The notes under the pieces: generated by a model
The model's database searches: none
Seen by the model: the letters and a program-made list of their open reading frames with translations, nothing else
What the model was told of the DNA's origin: nothing
Program-made: the position numbers and the translations under genes
Shown here: piece by piece, positions 1 through 8,695 of the stretch
How positions within the stretch are numbered: position 1 is the stretch's first letter
How the letters are laid out: each line of letters opens with the position of its first letter
Assembly: GCF_023556335.1 (NCBI RefSeq)
Contig: NZ_JAIKTS010000004.1
Location: 6,752 to 70,751 of the forward strand
DNA: 64,000 nucleotides
Origin: Stenotrophomonas mori
Lineage (GTDB): Bacteria; Pseudomonadota; Gammaproteobacteria; Xanthomonadales; Xanthomonadaceae
Reading direction: 5' to 3'

Positions 1-1
1 T

Positions 2-1240
2 GCCGTCATGGCGAACGACCCGCATGCGGGCCACGATGCGCCGGCCGGCTCCCCCGGCCAACCCGGCATGCCGGCCGACCACGCCGCGCACATGGAGCCT
101 GCATCCCATGCAGGGCCGCACGCTGCGGATCCACACGCGGGCCATGCACCGGTCGCCGCCCAAGCCGCGGAGAACGACCCGCATGCCAGCCATGCACCGC
201 AGAGCGGCGTCGTCATGGCGAACGACCCGCATGCGGGCCACGATGCGCCGGCCGGCTCCCCCGGCCAACCCGGCATGCCGGCCGACCACGCCGCGCACAT
301 GGAGCCTGCATCCCATGCAGGGCCGCACGCTGCGGATCCGCATGCGGGCCATGCGATGGAGGCGCCAGCCGGCGAGCCCGCCCAATCCCATGACGCCCAC
401 GCCGGACACGCCCTGCATGGCGGCCACGCACCGACCCCGCCGGCCGCCCCTGCCGACGCGGGTACGCCCGGCGCGCATGGGGCACACGGCGACCACGCCG
501 GCCATGGCACCGCGACCCTGCAGGCGCCGCGCACCCCCATCCCCGCGCCGACCGCCGCCGACCTCGCCGCCGCCTTCCCCACGCTCGCTCCGCATGCGAT
601 GGAACATGCGCCCGGCTTCAACAGCCTGGTGCTGGTCGATCACCTGGAAGCCTGGAACAACGCCCATGGCAGCGGCCAGGCCTGGGCCGCCAAGGGCTGG
701 TTCGGCGGCGACATCGACCGCCTGTGGCTGCGCAGCGGCGGGCAACGCACTGCGGGGCGGCTCGACGCATGGTCGCTGGACGCACTCCATGGCCACGCGA
801 TCTCGCCCTGGTGGGACGTGGTCGCCGGCGTGCGCCATGATGGCGGCGACGCCCGCGGCCTGACCCGGGCGGCGATCGGCGTGCAGGGCCTGGCGCCCTA
901 CAAGTTCGAGTTCTCGGCCACCGCCTACCTGGGCGGGCGCCGCAGGGCCGAGCTGGACGTGGAGGCCGAGTACACGCTGCTGCTGAGCAACCGGCTGATC
1001 CTGCAACCGGGCCTGGAGGCCCGTGTGGCGGCCGACGACGACCCGCACCGCGGCGTCGGACGCGGCCTGGGCCAGGTGGAGGCGGGCCTGCGCCTGCGCT
1101 ACGAGATCACCCGCCGCTTCGCCCCCTACATCGGCTTCGTGCACGAGCGCAGGTTCGGACGCACCGCCGACCTGCACCGCGATGCCGGTGAAGCGGCCCG
1201 CGACTCGCGCTGGGTCGCCGGCGTCCGCTTCTGGTTCTGA
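2..1240 (+). CDS. copB: Copper resistance protein B (CopB/PcoB family), 5' end outside the window
   Basis: Outer-membrane copper resistance protein, seen here as about 410 residues. The first ~190 residues are a low-complexity His/Met/Ala/Pro segment full of DPHAGH and AGH units, which fits copper binding. The rest (~200-410) is the conserved CopB beta-barrel domain, with the SPWWDVVAGVRHD and QGLAPYKFEFSATAY stretches and a terminal aromatic pair (FWF). The first ATG (position 8) lies inside a repeat unit, and the codons before it (2-7) stay open, so the true start is probably upstream. Positions 8-132 repeat exactly at 215-339 (207-bp period). CopB normally follows the multicopper oxidase CopA, which would lie left of the window. 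Only the start is uncertain. Confidence 0.9.
   Translation, partial: AVMANDPHAGHDAPAGSPGQPGMPADHAAHMEPASHAGPHAADPHAGHAPVAAQAAENDPHASHAPQSGVVMANDPHAGHDAPAGSPGQPGMPADHAAHMEPASHAGPHAADPHAGHAMEAPAGEPAQSHDAHAGHALHGGHAPTPPAAPADAGTPGAHGAHGDHAGHGTATLQAPRTPIPAPTAADLAAAFPTLAPHAMEHAPGFNSLVLVDHLEAWNNAHGSGQAWAAKGWFGGDIDRLWLRSGGQRTAGRLDAWSLDALHGHAISPWWDVVAGVRHDGGDARGLTRAAIGVQGLAPYKFEFSATAYLGGRRRAELDVEAEYTLLLSNRLILQPGLEARVAADDDPHRGVGRGLGQVEAGLRLRYEITRRFAPYIGFVHERRFGRTADLHRDAGEAARDSRWVAGVRFWF
8..355 (+). repeat. 207-bp-period tandem duplication inside copB
   Basis: Two copies start at 8 and 215. Bases 8-132 match 215-339 exactly (125 nt). The match then decays over the next ~16 bases, and the rest of the unit (about 140-214) is not repeated cleanly. 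It adds 69 codons of His/Met-rich sequence in frame. A perfect match at silent positions means a recent duplication or slippage event. Confidence 0.95.
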
Positions 1241-1246
1241 CCACCG

Positions 1247-1277
1247 GGCGGTGGCGCGCAGTCCGCGCGCCACCGCC
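1247..1277. other. Perfect 13-bp hairpin between copB and the EF-hand gene
   Basis: GGCGGTGGCGCGC pairs with GCGCGCCACCGCC around a 5-nt loop (AGTCC), starting 6 bases after the copB stop. There is no T-run, so it is more likely an mRNA-stabilising or attenuating stem than a classical terminator. Confidence 0.5.
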
Positions 1278-1299
1278 CACCGCCTCCCAAGGAACGCCC

Positions 1300-1608
1300 A
1301 TGAAGATCATGCATTCCCTGTTGCTCACCGCCCTCGCCACCCTCGCCCCGACCGCCCTGGCCCAGTCCGCACATGCCGGCCACGGCAGGCACGCGCCCGC
1401 CGCGCACTCCGCCGGAACGGCCGCAGGGACGGACGACGCCGCGCTCGAAGCGGCGTTCAAGCGCCTGGACCGTGACGGCGACGGCTTCGTCACCCGCCAG
1501 GAGCTGCCGGCCGACCATGCCCTGCTGCCGCACTTCGGGATGAGCGACGCCGACCACGATGGCCGGCTCGACCTCGGCGAGTTCAAGCACGGCATGTCGA
1601 TGCTGTAG
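1300..1608 (+). CDS. Small secreted EF-hand protein
   Basis: A 102-residue protein with a Sec signal peptide (cleavage likely after ALAQSAHA, residues ~19-26). Two calcium-binding-type loops follow: DRDGDGFVTRQE and DADHDGRLDLGE, with acidic residues at loop positions 1, 3, 5 and 12. A short His-rich linker (HAGHGRHAP) joins the signal peptide to the EF-hands, which fits a periplasmic metal-binding role. AGGA lies just upstream of the ATG. It sits between copB and the copG-like gene with short gaps, so co-expression with copper resistance is likely. The bound metal and role are not known. Confidence 0.85.
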   Translation: MKIMHSLLLTALATLAPTALAQSAHAGHGRHAPAAHSAGTAAGTDDAALEAAFKRLDRDGDGFVTRQELPADHALLPHFGMSDADHDGRLDLGEFKHGMSML

Positions 1609-1616
1609 ATCCCCCG

Positions 1617-1640
1617 CCGCGCCGGCCGTGTCCGGCGCGG
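1617..1640. other. Perfect 9-bp hairpin between the EF-hand gene and copG
   Basis: CCGCGCCGG pairs with CCGGCGCGG around CCGTGT. It resembles the stem in the preceding gene gap. It has no clear U-tract; it may tune expression of the downstream gene. Confidence 0.4.
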
Positions 1641-1662
1641 CTCCCTACACGGAGTCCCTTCG

Positions 1663-2175
1663 ATGAAACTGTTCTCAAGACCGTCCCTGTGCGTGCTGGC
1701 CCTGGCCGGCGGCAGCCTGCTGATGAGCGCCTGCAACGCGACCCCGGCGCCCGGCACCCCCGCCGGCACGGCCGACAGCGCGCCAGCGTCCACCGCGCTG
1801 CCGACGGTGATCGTGCACAAGGATCCGGACTGCGGCTGCTGCGGCGGCTGGGCCGAGCACATGCGCGCTGCAGGTTTTCCCGTGGAAATCCGCGATACCC
1901 GCGACATGGCCGCGGTGAAGCGTCGCCTCGGCATCGGCGACGGCATGCTGTCGTGCCACACCTCGGAGATCGACGGCTATGTGGTCGAAGGCCACGTTCC
2001 GGCCACGGCGGTACGGGCACTGCTGGCCGAGCGTCCCCCGGCCCGCGGCCTGGTGCTGCCGGGCATGCCGATCGGTTCGCCCGGCATGGAGTCGCCGGAC
2101 GGCTACCGCCAGCCCTTCAGCGTGGCACTGCTGGGCGAGGACGGTCGCCTGAGCGCGTTCTCGCACCACGACTGA
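1663..2175 (+). CDS. copG: CopG-like DUF411 copper-binding lipoprotein
   Basis: A 170-residue protein with a lipoprotein-type signal (LLMSAC, Cys24), then a low-complexity linker (~25-47) and a DUF411 domain. The domain carries CGCCGGW near residue 59 and a downstream MLSCH motif. In the DUF411 protein CopG of Pseudomonas, these conserved cysteines hold a tetranuclear copper cluster in a thioredoxin-like fold. Its position after copB and the EF-hand gene fits a periplasmic copper redox or binding role in the cop operon. The start is chosen for the signal peptide and the GGAG before the ATG. The family is clear; the symbol is by analogy. Confidence 0.85.
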   Translation: MKLFSRPSLCVLALAGGSLLMSACNATPAPGTPAGTADSAPASTALPTVIVHKDPDCGCCGGWAEHMRAAGFPVEIRDTRDMAAVKRRLGIGDGMLSCHTSEIDGYVVEGHVPATAVRALLAERPPARGLVLPGMPIGSPGMESPDGYRQPFSVALLGEDGRLSAFSHHD

Positions 2176-2499
2176 CGCGTCCGTCCCGATGAAGGCCGCT
2201 CCATCGCCCACGGGAGAGGCGGCCCCGCTCCATCGCCCGAACAGCGTTCCCGGCCCCGTGCATGTGCAGGGAGCCGGGCGCGCAGGCGGGCGCGGACATC
2301 CGTGACCGCGATGCCCGGCCTTCCGCGCCGGCCGCGCTGGCCGTCCGTGGGCGGCCGGTCCCGCGCACGCACCGACGGCCGCGGGCCGGATCATCGCGAC
2401 CCCGTCCGGTACGCCGGCCAGGCAAGCGTGCCTGGCCGGTGACGCGCGTCCTCCGCCGGTGGCTGCCGACGGAGGACGGCCGGCCCCGCGTGCTCCCGG
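2176..2499. other. Gene-free gap between convergent copG and PepSY-reductase genes
   Basis: No supportable ORF. It contains a perfect 11-bp stem at 2414-2439 (CCGGCCAGGCA, AGCG loop, TGCCTGGCCGG) and a weaker one around 2454-2479. Neither has a strong T-run on either side, so they are possible bidirectional terminators only. Confidence 0.4.
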
Positions 2500-4320
2500 T
2501 CAGATCTTGAAGTCGTCGCAGGCGATCCGCGAGTCCGCCACTCCCAGCGTGCGCAGCAGCTGGCGCGTGGCCGACAGCATCCCCGGTGGCCCGCACAGGT
2601 AGAACTCGCAGGCGGACAGGTCCGGGTGCACGCGCAGCAGGTCCTCGTACACGGCATCGTGCACGCGCCGCGGGACGCCACCGCTGTCCTCGCCGGACCA
2701 CACCGGGTGCCAGCTGAAGTCGGGATGCTGGCGGGCCAGCGCCTGCATCTGCTCCGCATACGGGCAATCGCGCGGGGTGCGGGCGCCGTACCAGAAATGG
2801 ATGCGCTCGCGGCCGCCCTCCTGCAGGCGCTGCTGGATCATCGCGCGCAGCGGCGCCATCCCCGCGCCCGCACCGATGAACACCTTCTCGCGCGCGGTAC
2901 CGCTCAGCGCGAAGTCGCCGAACGGCCCGCTGTAGCGCAGCGCGTCGCCCTCGCGCAGGGTGTACAGCCAGCTCGATCCCCGGCCCGGTGGATGCCGCTT
3001 CTTCTCCGGCCAGCCGGGGCTGAAGCGCACCAGCAGCACCAGGTCGCCGCCGCTGGCCTGCAGGGGCGCGGCCAGCGAGTAGGAGCGCCGCACCGGCGCC
3101 CGGTTGCGCAGCCTGTCCGGCAGCGGCAACGGTGCCCAGTCCCCGCGGTGCGCCTCCGGGTACCACAGCGCACTGCGCGGCAACGCGTACTCGGGCACGT
3201 GCAGCTGCAGATAGCCCCCCGGCTGGAACGCCGCGTCGGCCACCCGTTCCGGGCGCAGGTGGATCTCGCGCAGGAACGGCGTCACCGCCCGTACCTTGAC
3301 CACCGTGGCACGGTGCTCGCTCCACAACCCGGCGCCGCCGGCCACCTCGATCTCCAGGTCGCCGTCCACTGGCAGGTTGCAGGCCAGCCGGCAACCGACC
3401 TTCACCCTCGCCTCGGCCAGGTGCGCGCGGTCCGACGCGCTCGCCTTGCCGGCATCGCCACGCACACGCACCTCGCACAGGCCGCAGCTCTGGCCGCCCC
3501 CGCAGTTGGACGGCAGGTTCAGCCCTTCCCGCGCCAGCGCCAGGTACACGCTGTCGCCACGGGCGGCGGCCACCGTGCGCAGGTGCGTGCCCCCGGGGGC
3601 ATAGACCTTCAGCTGCCGCCGCCGGCGCCAGCGGTGGGGAACGAACTCGTGCAGGCGGAAGCTCGCCACCAGCAGCCACAGGCCGGTCAGCGCCAGCCAC
3701 AGTCCGCCGACGCCCATGCCCACCAGCAGCGGGTTGTTGAAGTCCACCCGCTCGCCGTAATCCATGATGTGCAGCATCCAGAAGACGTCGAACAGCCGCC
3801 AGGTGGCGGTGCGGTGCTCCAGCACCTGGCCGCTGTGCGCGGACACATAGACCGTCGTGTCCTGCGCGTCGCTGAAGTCCACCCGCCATACCGGATCGGG
3901 ATGGGCGCGGGTCTCCAGGCTCTTCTCCAGGTAGCGGGGAGCCGACGGCATGCCCTCGCCCCGGTAGCCGGCCTGGGCCACGCGCAGTGCGGTCGTCGCG
4001 TCGATGGCGATGCGATGGCCGTCCCGCGCGTCGATCACCTCGGTGCCCTCCGGCGACTGCAGGCGGTAGACCGGCCGGCCGAGCAGCCAGCCGCTGTCCA
4101 GCGTCGCCGCCGGCTGCCGGGCCCCGCGCAGCGCGGCGGTCGCCGACACCGTGCCCGCCGGCCATGCCGGAAGCGCGGCCTGCGGCGCACGCTGCGCGGT
4201 GCCGTCGATCCGCTCCGGATCGAGCAGGCCCATCATCAGGCCACTGCCCAGCCACACCACGAACTGCAGGCCGACGAGCAGGCCCACCCACTTGTGCAGG
4301 GTACGCATCCAGGGCGTCAT
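2500..4320 (-). CDS. PepSY membrane protein fused to an NqrF-like ferredoxin/flavin NADH reductase
   Basis: A 606-residue protein. Residues 1-~225 form a PepSY-associated membrane module with N-terminal helices and the HIMDYGERVDFNNP segment. Residues ~237-328 are a 2Fe-2S ferredoxin domain with ligands C273, C279, C282 and C310. The rest is an FAD/NAD(P)H reductase like the end of NqrF: RRSYSLA (FAD), IGAGAGMAPLRAM (nucleotide), YLCGPPGM and a terminal DDF. It probably takes electrons from NADH to a metal or metal chelate at the inner membrane. Its ATG overlaps the stop of the upstream PepSY gene (ATGA). A siderophore-iron or cupric reductase is plausible; the substrate is inferred. Confidence 0.85.
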   Translation of the reverse strand: MTPWMRTLHKWVGLLVGLQFVVWLGSGLMMGLLDPERIDGTAQRAPQAALPAWPAGTVSATAALRGARQPAATLDSGWLLGRPVYRLQSPEGTEVIDARDGHRIAIDATTALRVAQAGYRGEGMPSAPRYLEKSLETRAHPDPVWRVDFSDAQDTTVYVSAHSGQVLEHRTATWRLFDVFWMLHIMDYGERVDFNNPLLVGMGVGGLWLALTGLWLLVASFRLHEFVPHRWRRRRQLKVYAPGGTHLRTVAAARGDSVYLALAREGLNLPSNCGGGQSCGLCEVRVRGDAGKASASDRAHLAEARVKVGCRLACNLPVDGDLEIEVAGGAGLWSEHRATVVKVRAVTPFLREIHLRPERVADAAFQPGGYLQLHVPEYALPRSALWYPEAHRGDWAPLPLPDRLRNRAPVRRSYSLAAPLQASGGDLVLLVRFSPGWPEKKRHPPGRGSSWLYTLREGDALRYSGPFGDFALSGTAREKVFIGAGAGMAPLRAMIQQRLQEGGRERIHFWYGARTPRDCPYAEQMQALARQHPDFSWHPVWSGEDSGGVPRRVHDAVYEDLLRVHPDLSACEFYLCGPPGMLSATRQLLRTLGVADSRIACDDFKI

Positions 4321-5009
4321 GCCGGCCTCCGCTTGCCGAAGCTGTAGAGCAGCAGCCAGATGCCGCTGAGCGCGAAGCCCAGGCCGAGCAGCGACGCCAC
4401 GCGCAGCAGGGCGTTGTTGACGTCGGTCCGGTTCTCGTAATCCATGATGTGGAACATCCACACGAAGTCGAACCAGCGCCACAGGCTGTGCCGACGCGCC
4501 AGCAGCTCGCCGCTGTCCGGCGACAGGTACAGCGTGCTCCGCCCGCGGTCGTCGAAGTGCACGGCCCACATCGGCAGCGGGCGGGTCTTCACTTCCGCCG
4601 GCGCGCGCGTGATCCATTCGGCGTGCGTCACCGTGCCGGTCCCCTGGTACAGCGAACGCGCCAGCGCGACCGCCGCGTCGCGGTCCAGCCGCGGGACACG
4701 CTCGCCGCTGCCCGCATCGACCAGGAACCGCGCGCCGTCCAGGCGTACTTCATAGACCTCCCGCTCCAGCACGTGCTTGAGCCGGAACGATTGCAGCTGC
4801 GGGTAGCGCGCCAGCAGGGCGTCGGCATCGACACGCCCCGCCCGCGGTGGCAGGGGCGTGCCGTGCACGTGCGCCAGGTGGTCGCCGTGGATCACGTCCA
4901 GCGGCACCACCGTCATGTAGACGCCGCTCAGCATCCACAGCAGCGCCTGCACGCCGATCACCAGTCCGATCCATTTGTGGGCACGGCGTGCCCAGAATGC
5001 GGGTTTCAT
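4317..5009 (-). CDS. PepSY-associated membrane protein
   Basis: A 230-residue protein with an N-terminal helix (HKWIGLVIGVQALLWMLSG), a periplasmic PepSY region, and a C-terminal helix ending in a basic tail. The FHIMDYENRTDVNN motif matches the equivalent part of the fused protein downstream, so the two are paralogues. The start at 5009 follows a GAGG; a longer frame to 5048 would overlap the receptor's 3' region and adds nothing conserved. It lies 55 bp after the TonB receptor. Family proteins of this type accompany iron or copper uptake; the exact role is unknown. Confidence 0.8.
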   Translation of the reverse strand: MKPAFWARRAHKWIGLVIGVQALLWMLSGVYMTVVPLDVIHGDHLAHVHGTPLPPRAGRVDADALLARYPQLQSFRLKHVLEREVYEVRLDGARFLVDAGSGERVPRLDRDAAVALARSLYQGTGTVTHAEWITRAPAEVKTRPLPMWAVHFDDRGRSTLYLSPDSGELLARRHSLWRWFDFVWMFHIMDYENRTDVNNALLRVASLLGLGFALSGIWLLLYSFGKRRPA

Positions 5010-5064
5010 CAAGTCGTCCTCACTCGGCGTCGCGCCCCGCCGGTGCACGGCGGGGCGCCGACGG

Positions 5065-7773
5065 TCACCAGCGGTAGCCGATGCGCGCGTACCAGCGGCG
5101 ACCCAGGAGGTCGTACGTCATGGTGTCGGTATTGGCGTCGGTGTAGCTCTGGATGAAGGGCGCCTTCCTGTCGAAGACGTTGTCCACGCCCAGCGAAACC
5201 TCCAGTGCCTTGCTCACCGCGTACTTGAGCTGGAGGTTGTGGTAGAACACCGACGGCGCGTGGTCGCCGATATCGCCGCGCGCGGCGTTGATGTCCTCGG
5301 CACGGCCGATGTACTGCGTGGACCAGGTTCCGGACCATGGCCCGCGTCCGGCGTTCAGCGCCACCAGCCCCCGCCACGTGGCATAGCTGCCGCGGCCGCC
5401 GGTGATCCTGCCGGCATACTCGATGACATCGGCCCCGGCATACGGGCGCACGTCGTACCGCTGCAGGTAGGACACATCGGCACTGATGCTGGCATCGAAG
5501 CCGCCGGCGTCGAACTCGTACAGCGCCCCCAGGTCGACACCGCTGATCCGCTCGTTGGCCGCGTTCACCGGCTGCGCGGACAGGTAGTCCACCTCGCCGG
5601 TGCGCGGATTGCGGGTGAAGTTGGCGGCATCACAGAACGGATGCGCCAGGCCCGGGGTGTTGTAGCAGATGGCGAGCTTGGTGGAGCCGGCGATGCGCTG
5701 GATCGCGTTCCTGATGCGGATGTCGTAGTAGTCCAGCGTCAGCGTCAGGCCCGGCGCGAATCCCGGGGTCCACACCACGCCCGCGGTCAACGAGGTCGCA
5801 TCCTCCGGGCGCAGGCCGGCATTTCCGCCGGAGGTGGTGAGGACGGTGTTGCCCGGCTGCACGTAGCCGGCCGGGACCCCGTGCGCCTGGCAGTTGCCGC
5901 GCACCACCGAATCGGCCGGCAGGCCGGCCCAGCCGCTGCAGGGGTCGGTGGTGGTCAGGTTGCCTTCGGAAATGCCCCCGAACAGCTCGGGGATGTTCGG
6001 GATGCGGAACGCGGTGGCATAGGTGCTGCGCAGCTTCAGCGAGTCATTGACCTGCCAGTCCAGCCCGGCCTTGTAGTTGTAGTCGCGGCCGAACAGGTCG
6101 TAGTCCGACGCCCGCCCGGCGAGGTTGAGGTACAGCGAATCGGCGACGACGCTCTCCTGCAGCAGCGGGATCGCCAGCTCGGCGAACACTTCCTTGGCGG
6201 TGTACTGGCCATGGATCGGGTCCTGCTGGTTGGTGTTGCCGGTACCGAGCACGGTCAGGATGTCCGGATCGCGCCAACCGCGTTCCTTGCGCACTTCCAG
6301 GCCGGCGGCGAAGCCGACCCAGCCGGCCGGCAGCTCGAACAACTGGCCGCTGAGGTTGGCGGTGAAGCTCTTCTGCTCGTTGCCGCCGGTATCGCGCGAG
6401 CTGTACAGGATGTAGTCCAGCACCTCGCGGCTCAGGTCGCCGTAGCCGAGGTAGTCGCCGCAGGGGATGGCGGCACCGGGCACCGGGCTGCACAGCGAGC
6501 GGTCCAGGGTCTGCTGGACGCGGTCGAGGTTGGCGACGTTGTCCGAACCGTCCACCCCGGTGTTGCGGCCCCAGTTGAACGCGGCCGACCAGTCCCAGCT
6601 GGTTCCGAGCTGGCCCTTGAGGCCGGCGACCACCCGCCAGGTATCGGTCTCCTGGGCGAAGTGGCGCGGACCGGCCTCTTCCAGGCGCCGCCGCTGCAGC
6701 AGCAGGTCCTGGCCGGTGGGGTTGGTCGGGTGGTCGGCGGCGAGGGTGATCGGCCGGTACACCCCCAGCGCACCGCTGGTCGCCAGCTGCCGCGAGCGGC
6801 GGTTGGTGTACATCAGTTCGACGAAGGCCTCGGTGCTGTCGTTGACGCGGCTGTCGCCGAACACGCTGAAGCTCAGGCGCTCGATCGGGTTGACCGCGTT
6901 GAGCGTGGGATTGCCGTTGTAGTTGTGCTTGGCCGCCGAGTACGGCTCGTAGAAGTCGCCATCGCCACCCGGCACCTGGTTGAAGTTCACGCTGCTGTTG
7001 TCGGCCAGCAGCGCACGTCCGCCCACGGTGGCCGAACTGCCCGCGCACACCAGCCGACCGTCGGACTCGGTCAGGCCGCAGGGCGCGCGCGAGGCCATGT
7101 TGACCGCACCACCGTCGTAGTAGTTGACCGCCGCCATCAGCGAACCGCGCTCGCCGGTGACGCCCCAGCTGACGTCCACCGAGGTTTCCTCGCCGTCGCC
7201 GTGGCGGGTCTGGCCATGCCGCACCGCCAGCTCCGCGCCGTCGAAGCCCTGCCGGGTGATGATGTTGACCACCCCGGCCACCGCATCGGCGCCGTAGATC
7301 GCCGACGCACCGTCCTTGAGCACTTCCACGCGCTCGATCAGCGCCACCGGAATGACGTTCAGGTCGACCGAGCTGTTGGCGCCGGTGCCGCCGTTGACGA
7401 TGCGCCGGCCGTTGAGCAGCACCAGGGTGCGGTTGGTGCCCAGGCCGCGCAGGTTGACCTGGGTGGTGCCGTAGCCGTTCTCGGCCCAGTAGGCATTGCT
7501 CTGGCTGCCGGCGAAGCCGGCCGAGGCCGGCAGGCGCTGCAGCAGCGTCTCCACCGAGGTAGCGCCGGAGCGGGCGATCGCCTCGGCGTCCACCACGCTG
7601 ACCGGGCCGACGCCGGACAACTGCGCGCGCTTGATGTGGCTGCCGGTGACCTGCACCGCATCGAGCGTGCGGGCGGCCTGTGCCTGGTTTTCCTGTGCCT
7701 GGGCGGCCTGGATGGCGGCCACGGTCATTACACTGCCGATGGCCGCGGCCAGGGCATGGGACTTCACGTACAT
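5065..7773 (-). CDS. TonB-dependent outer-membrane receptor (probably metal or metal-chelate uptake)
   Basis: A 902-residue receptor. Residues 1-26 are a signal peptide ending AQA. The plug domain (~35-175) includes LDAVQVTGSHIKR, LRGLGTNRTLVLLNGRR and VLKDGASAIYGADAVAGVVN. The C-terminal barrel ends in the aromatic residue needed for assembly (GYRW). A GGGAG lies before the ATG. Directly downstream are two PepSY proteins, one with a reductase domain, and a CopL-like gene is upstream. This context argues for a metal or metallophore substrate. A carbohydrate or peptide substrate cannot be excluded from the receptor sequence alone. Confidence 0.9.
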   Translation of the reverse strand: MYVKSHALAAAIGSVMTVAAIQAAQAQENQAQAARTLDAVQVTGSHIKRAQLSGVGPVSVVDAEAIARSGATSVETLLQRLPASAGFAGSQSNAYWAENGYGTTQVNLRGLGTNRTLVLLNGRRIVNGGTGANSSVDLNVIPVALIERVEVLKDGASAIYGADAVAGVVNIITRQGFDGAELAVRHGQTRHGDGEETSVDVSWGVTGERGSLMAAVNYYDGGAVNMASRAPCGLTESDGRLVCAGSSATVGGRALLADNSSVNFNQVPGGDGDFYEPYSAAKHNYNGNPTLNAVNPIERLSFSVFGDSRVNDSTEAFVELMYTNRRSRQLATSGALGVYRPITLAADHPTNPTGQDLLLQRRRLEEAGPRHFAQETDTWRVVAGLKGQLGTSWDWSAAFNWGRNTGVDGSDNVANLDRVQQTLDRSLCSPVPGAAIPCGDYLGYGDLSREVLDYILYSSRDTGGNEQKSFTANLSGQLFELPAGWVGFAAGLEVRKERGWRDPDILTVLGTGNTNQQDPIHGQYTAKEVFAELAIPLLQESVVADSLYLNLAGRASDYDLFGRDYNYKAGLDWQVNDSLKLRSTYATAFRIPNIPELFGGISEGNLTTTDPCSGWAGLPADSVVRGNCQAHGVPAGYVQPGNTVLTTSGGNAGLRPEDATSLTAGVVWTPGFAPGLTLTLDYYDIRIRNAIQRIAGSTKLAICYNTPGLAHPFCDAANFTRNPRTGEVDYLSAQPVNAANERISGVDLGALYEFDAGGFDASISADVSYLQRYDVRPYAGADVIEYAGRITGGRGSYATWRGLVALNAGRGPWSGTWSTQYIGRAEDINAARGDIGDHAPSVFYHNLQLKYAVSKALEVSLGVDNVFDRKAPFIQSYTDANTDTMTYDLLGRRWYARIGYRW

Positions 7774-7868
7774 GGTCTCTCTCCCACTGGGGAAGCATCT
7801 CTGGGCTGAGCGCGCTCATCGGCGCGCACGAAGGTGCAACGGCGTCATCGCGACGCGGAACACTCGGC

Positions 7869-8270
7869 TCAGGCGATGGGAGGTCGGAATACCCGGGAGA
7901 GCTTGCTTGCCGGCAACTGCGGCGCCGGCACGGCGGCATCGAACGCGACGGGCGGGTACCTGCCGGCGAACAGCGCGACCGTCGTGGGGGGATACAGGGC
8001 CAGCACGCAGACGCATTCGCAGCCCATGGCATCGACACAGGTGCAGTCGCCCGCACCACCGTCGAGCCGGCCGCCATGGCCGGCATGCGCCGGAACCGCG
8101 GACGTGGCCGGGACCACCGGGGAGCATTCAGCGGCGGCGGCCCCGCCGCGGCCATCGGCCACGCTGGCCAGCGCATCAAGCGCCATGCGCCCGCCCGCCC
8201 AGGCCCCGAGCACGCCTTCGGCTGCAAGCACGCAGATCAGCAGCAATGGCAGCCAGCAGCGGTACGGCAT
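7869..8270 (-). CDS. copL: CopL-like metal-binding protein
   Basis: A 133-residue protein starting with a hydrophobic signal segment (CWLPLLLICVLAAEG). The middle is rich in Ala, Gly and His. A Cys cluster follows (GDCTCVDAMGCECVC) and the C-terminus ends FRPPIA. This architecture matches the CopL family of xanthomonads, in which a small His/Cys-rich protein precedes copper genes and is needed for their copper-induced expression. It lies 95 bp upstream of the TonB receptor and on the same strand. The start at 8270 places the hydrophobic segment at the N-terminus; a frame from 8303 would start within the AT-rich promoter-like tract. The identification rests on overall pattern rather than alignment. 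Confidence 0.65.
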   Translation of the reverse strand: MPYRCWLPLLLICVLAAEGVLGAWAGGRMALDALASVADGRGGAAAAECSPVVPATSAVPAHAGHGGRLDGGAGDCTCVDAMGCECVCVLALYPPTTVALFAGRYPPVAFDAAVPAPQLPASKLSRVFRPPIA

Positions 8271-8695
8271 GGGGCGCGGACGGTCCTCGTAATGTATATA
8301 CATACAATCAATAGCGCGTCCGGAGAAAGCCTGTCAATCGAGCGGGCACCCGGCATGTGTCGGTCCTTCGATGCGCGGCCTGCGCGATCCGCGGTACACC
8401 CCTTGTACCGGCGCCGTTTGCACCGCAACGCGGGGACGGCAACCGGGGCCCGGTTGCCTGCGCTGCAGCGACGGCTATCCTGCGACGCAGCATAGCCAGC
8501 GCTCCGGCCCGCGCCAAGATGCCCGCCGCCTGTCGCACGGTTTTTTCCCGCCTGGGCACGCGAGCGCGGTTTTTCGCGGGGAAAACGCTTGCTCGTGTAA
8601 CGTTCTGCACGCATCGACGCTTGCGGATGCAACCACCCGGTTGATCCGCCGGCGACACCGCCCAACCTCCCATCCACCGCAACAGGACCCCTCCC
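8271..8695. promoter_or_regulatory. Divergent intergenic region between copL and gloA
   Basis: No supportable gene. A short AT-rich island at 8291-8313 contains the palindrome TGTATATACA (8293-8302) and is the likely promoter/operator area for copL and the receptor operon. A perfect 10-bp stem lies at 8438-8458 (GGCAACCGGG, CCCGGTTGCC). An imperfect long inverted repeat spans 8557-8597 (CACGCGAGC with GCTCGTG, flanking GGTTTTTC and GAAAAC), close enough to gloA to be regulatory. The promoter elements cannot be fixed by eye. Confidence 0.4.

Noticed and set aside
4975..7809. 944-codon open frame on the plus strand opposite the TonB receptor
   Set aside because: It is the high-GC mirror of a clear receptor gene, with low-complexity His/Arg/Ala/Gly composition and no recognisable domain or ribosome binding site.
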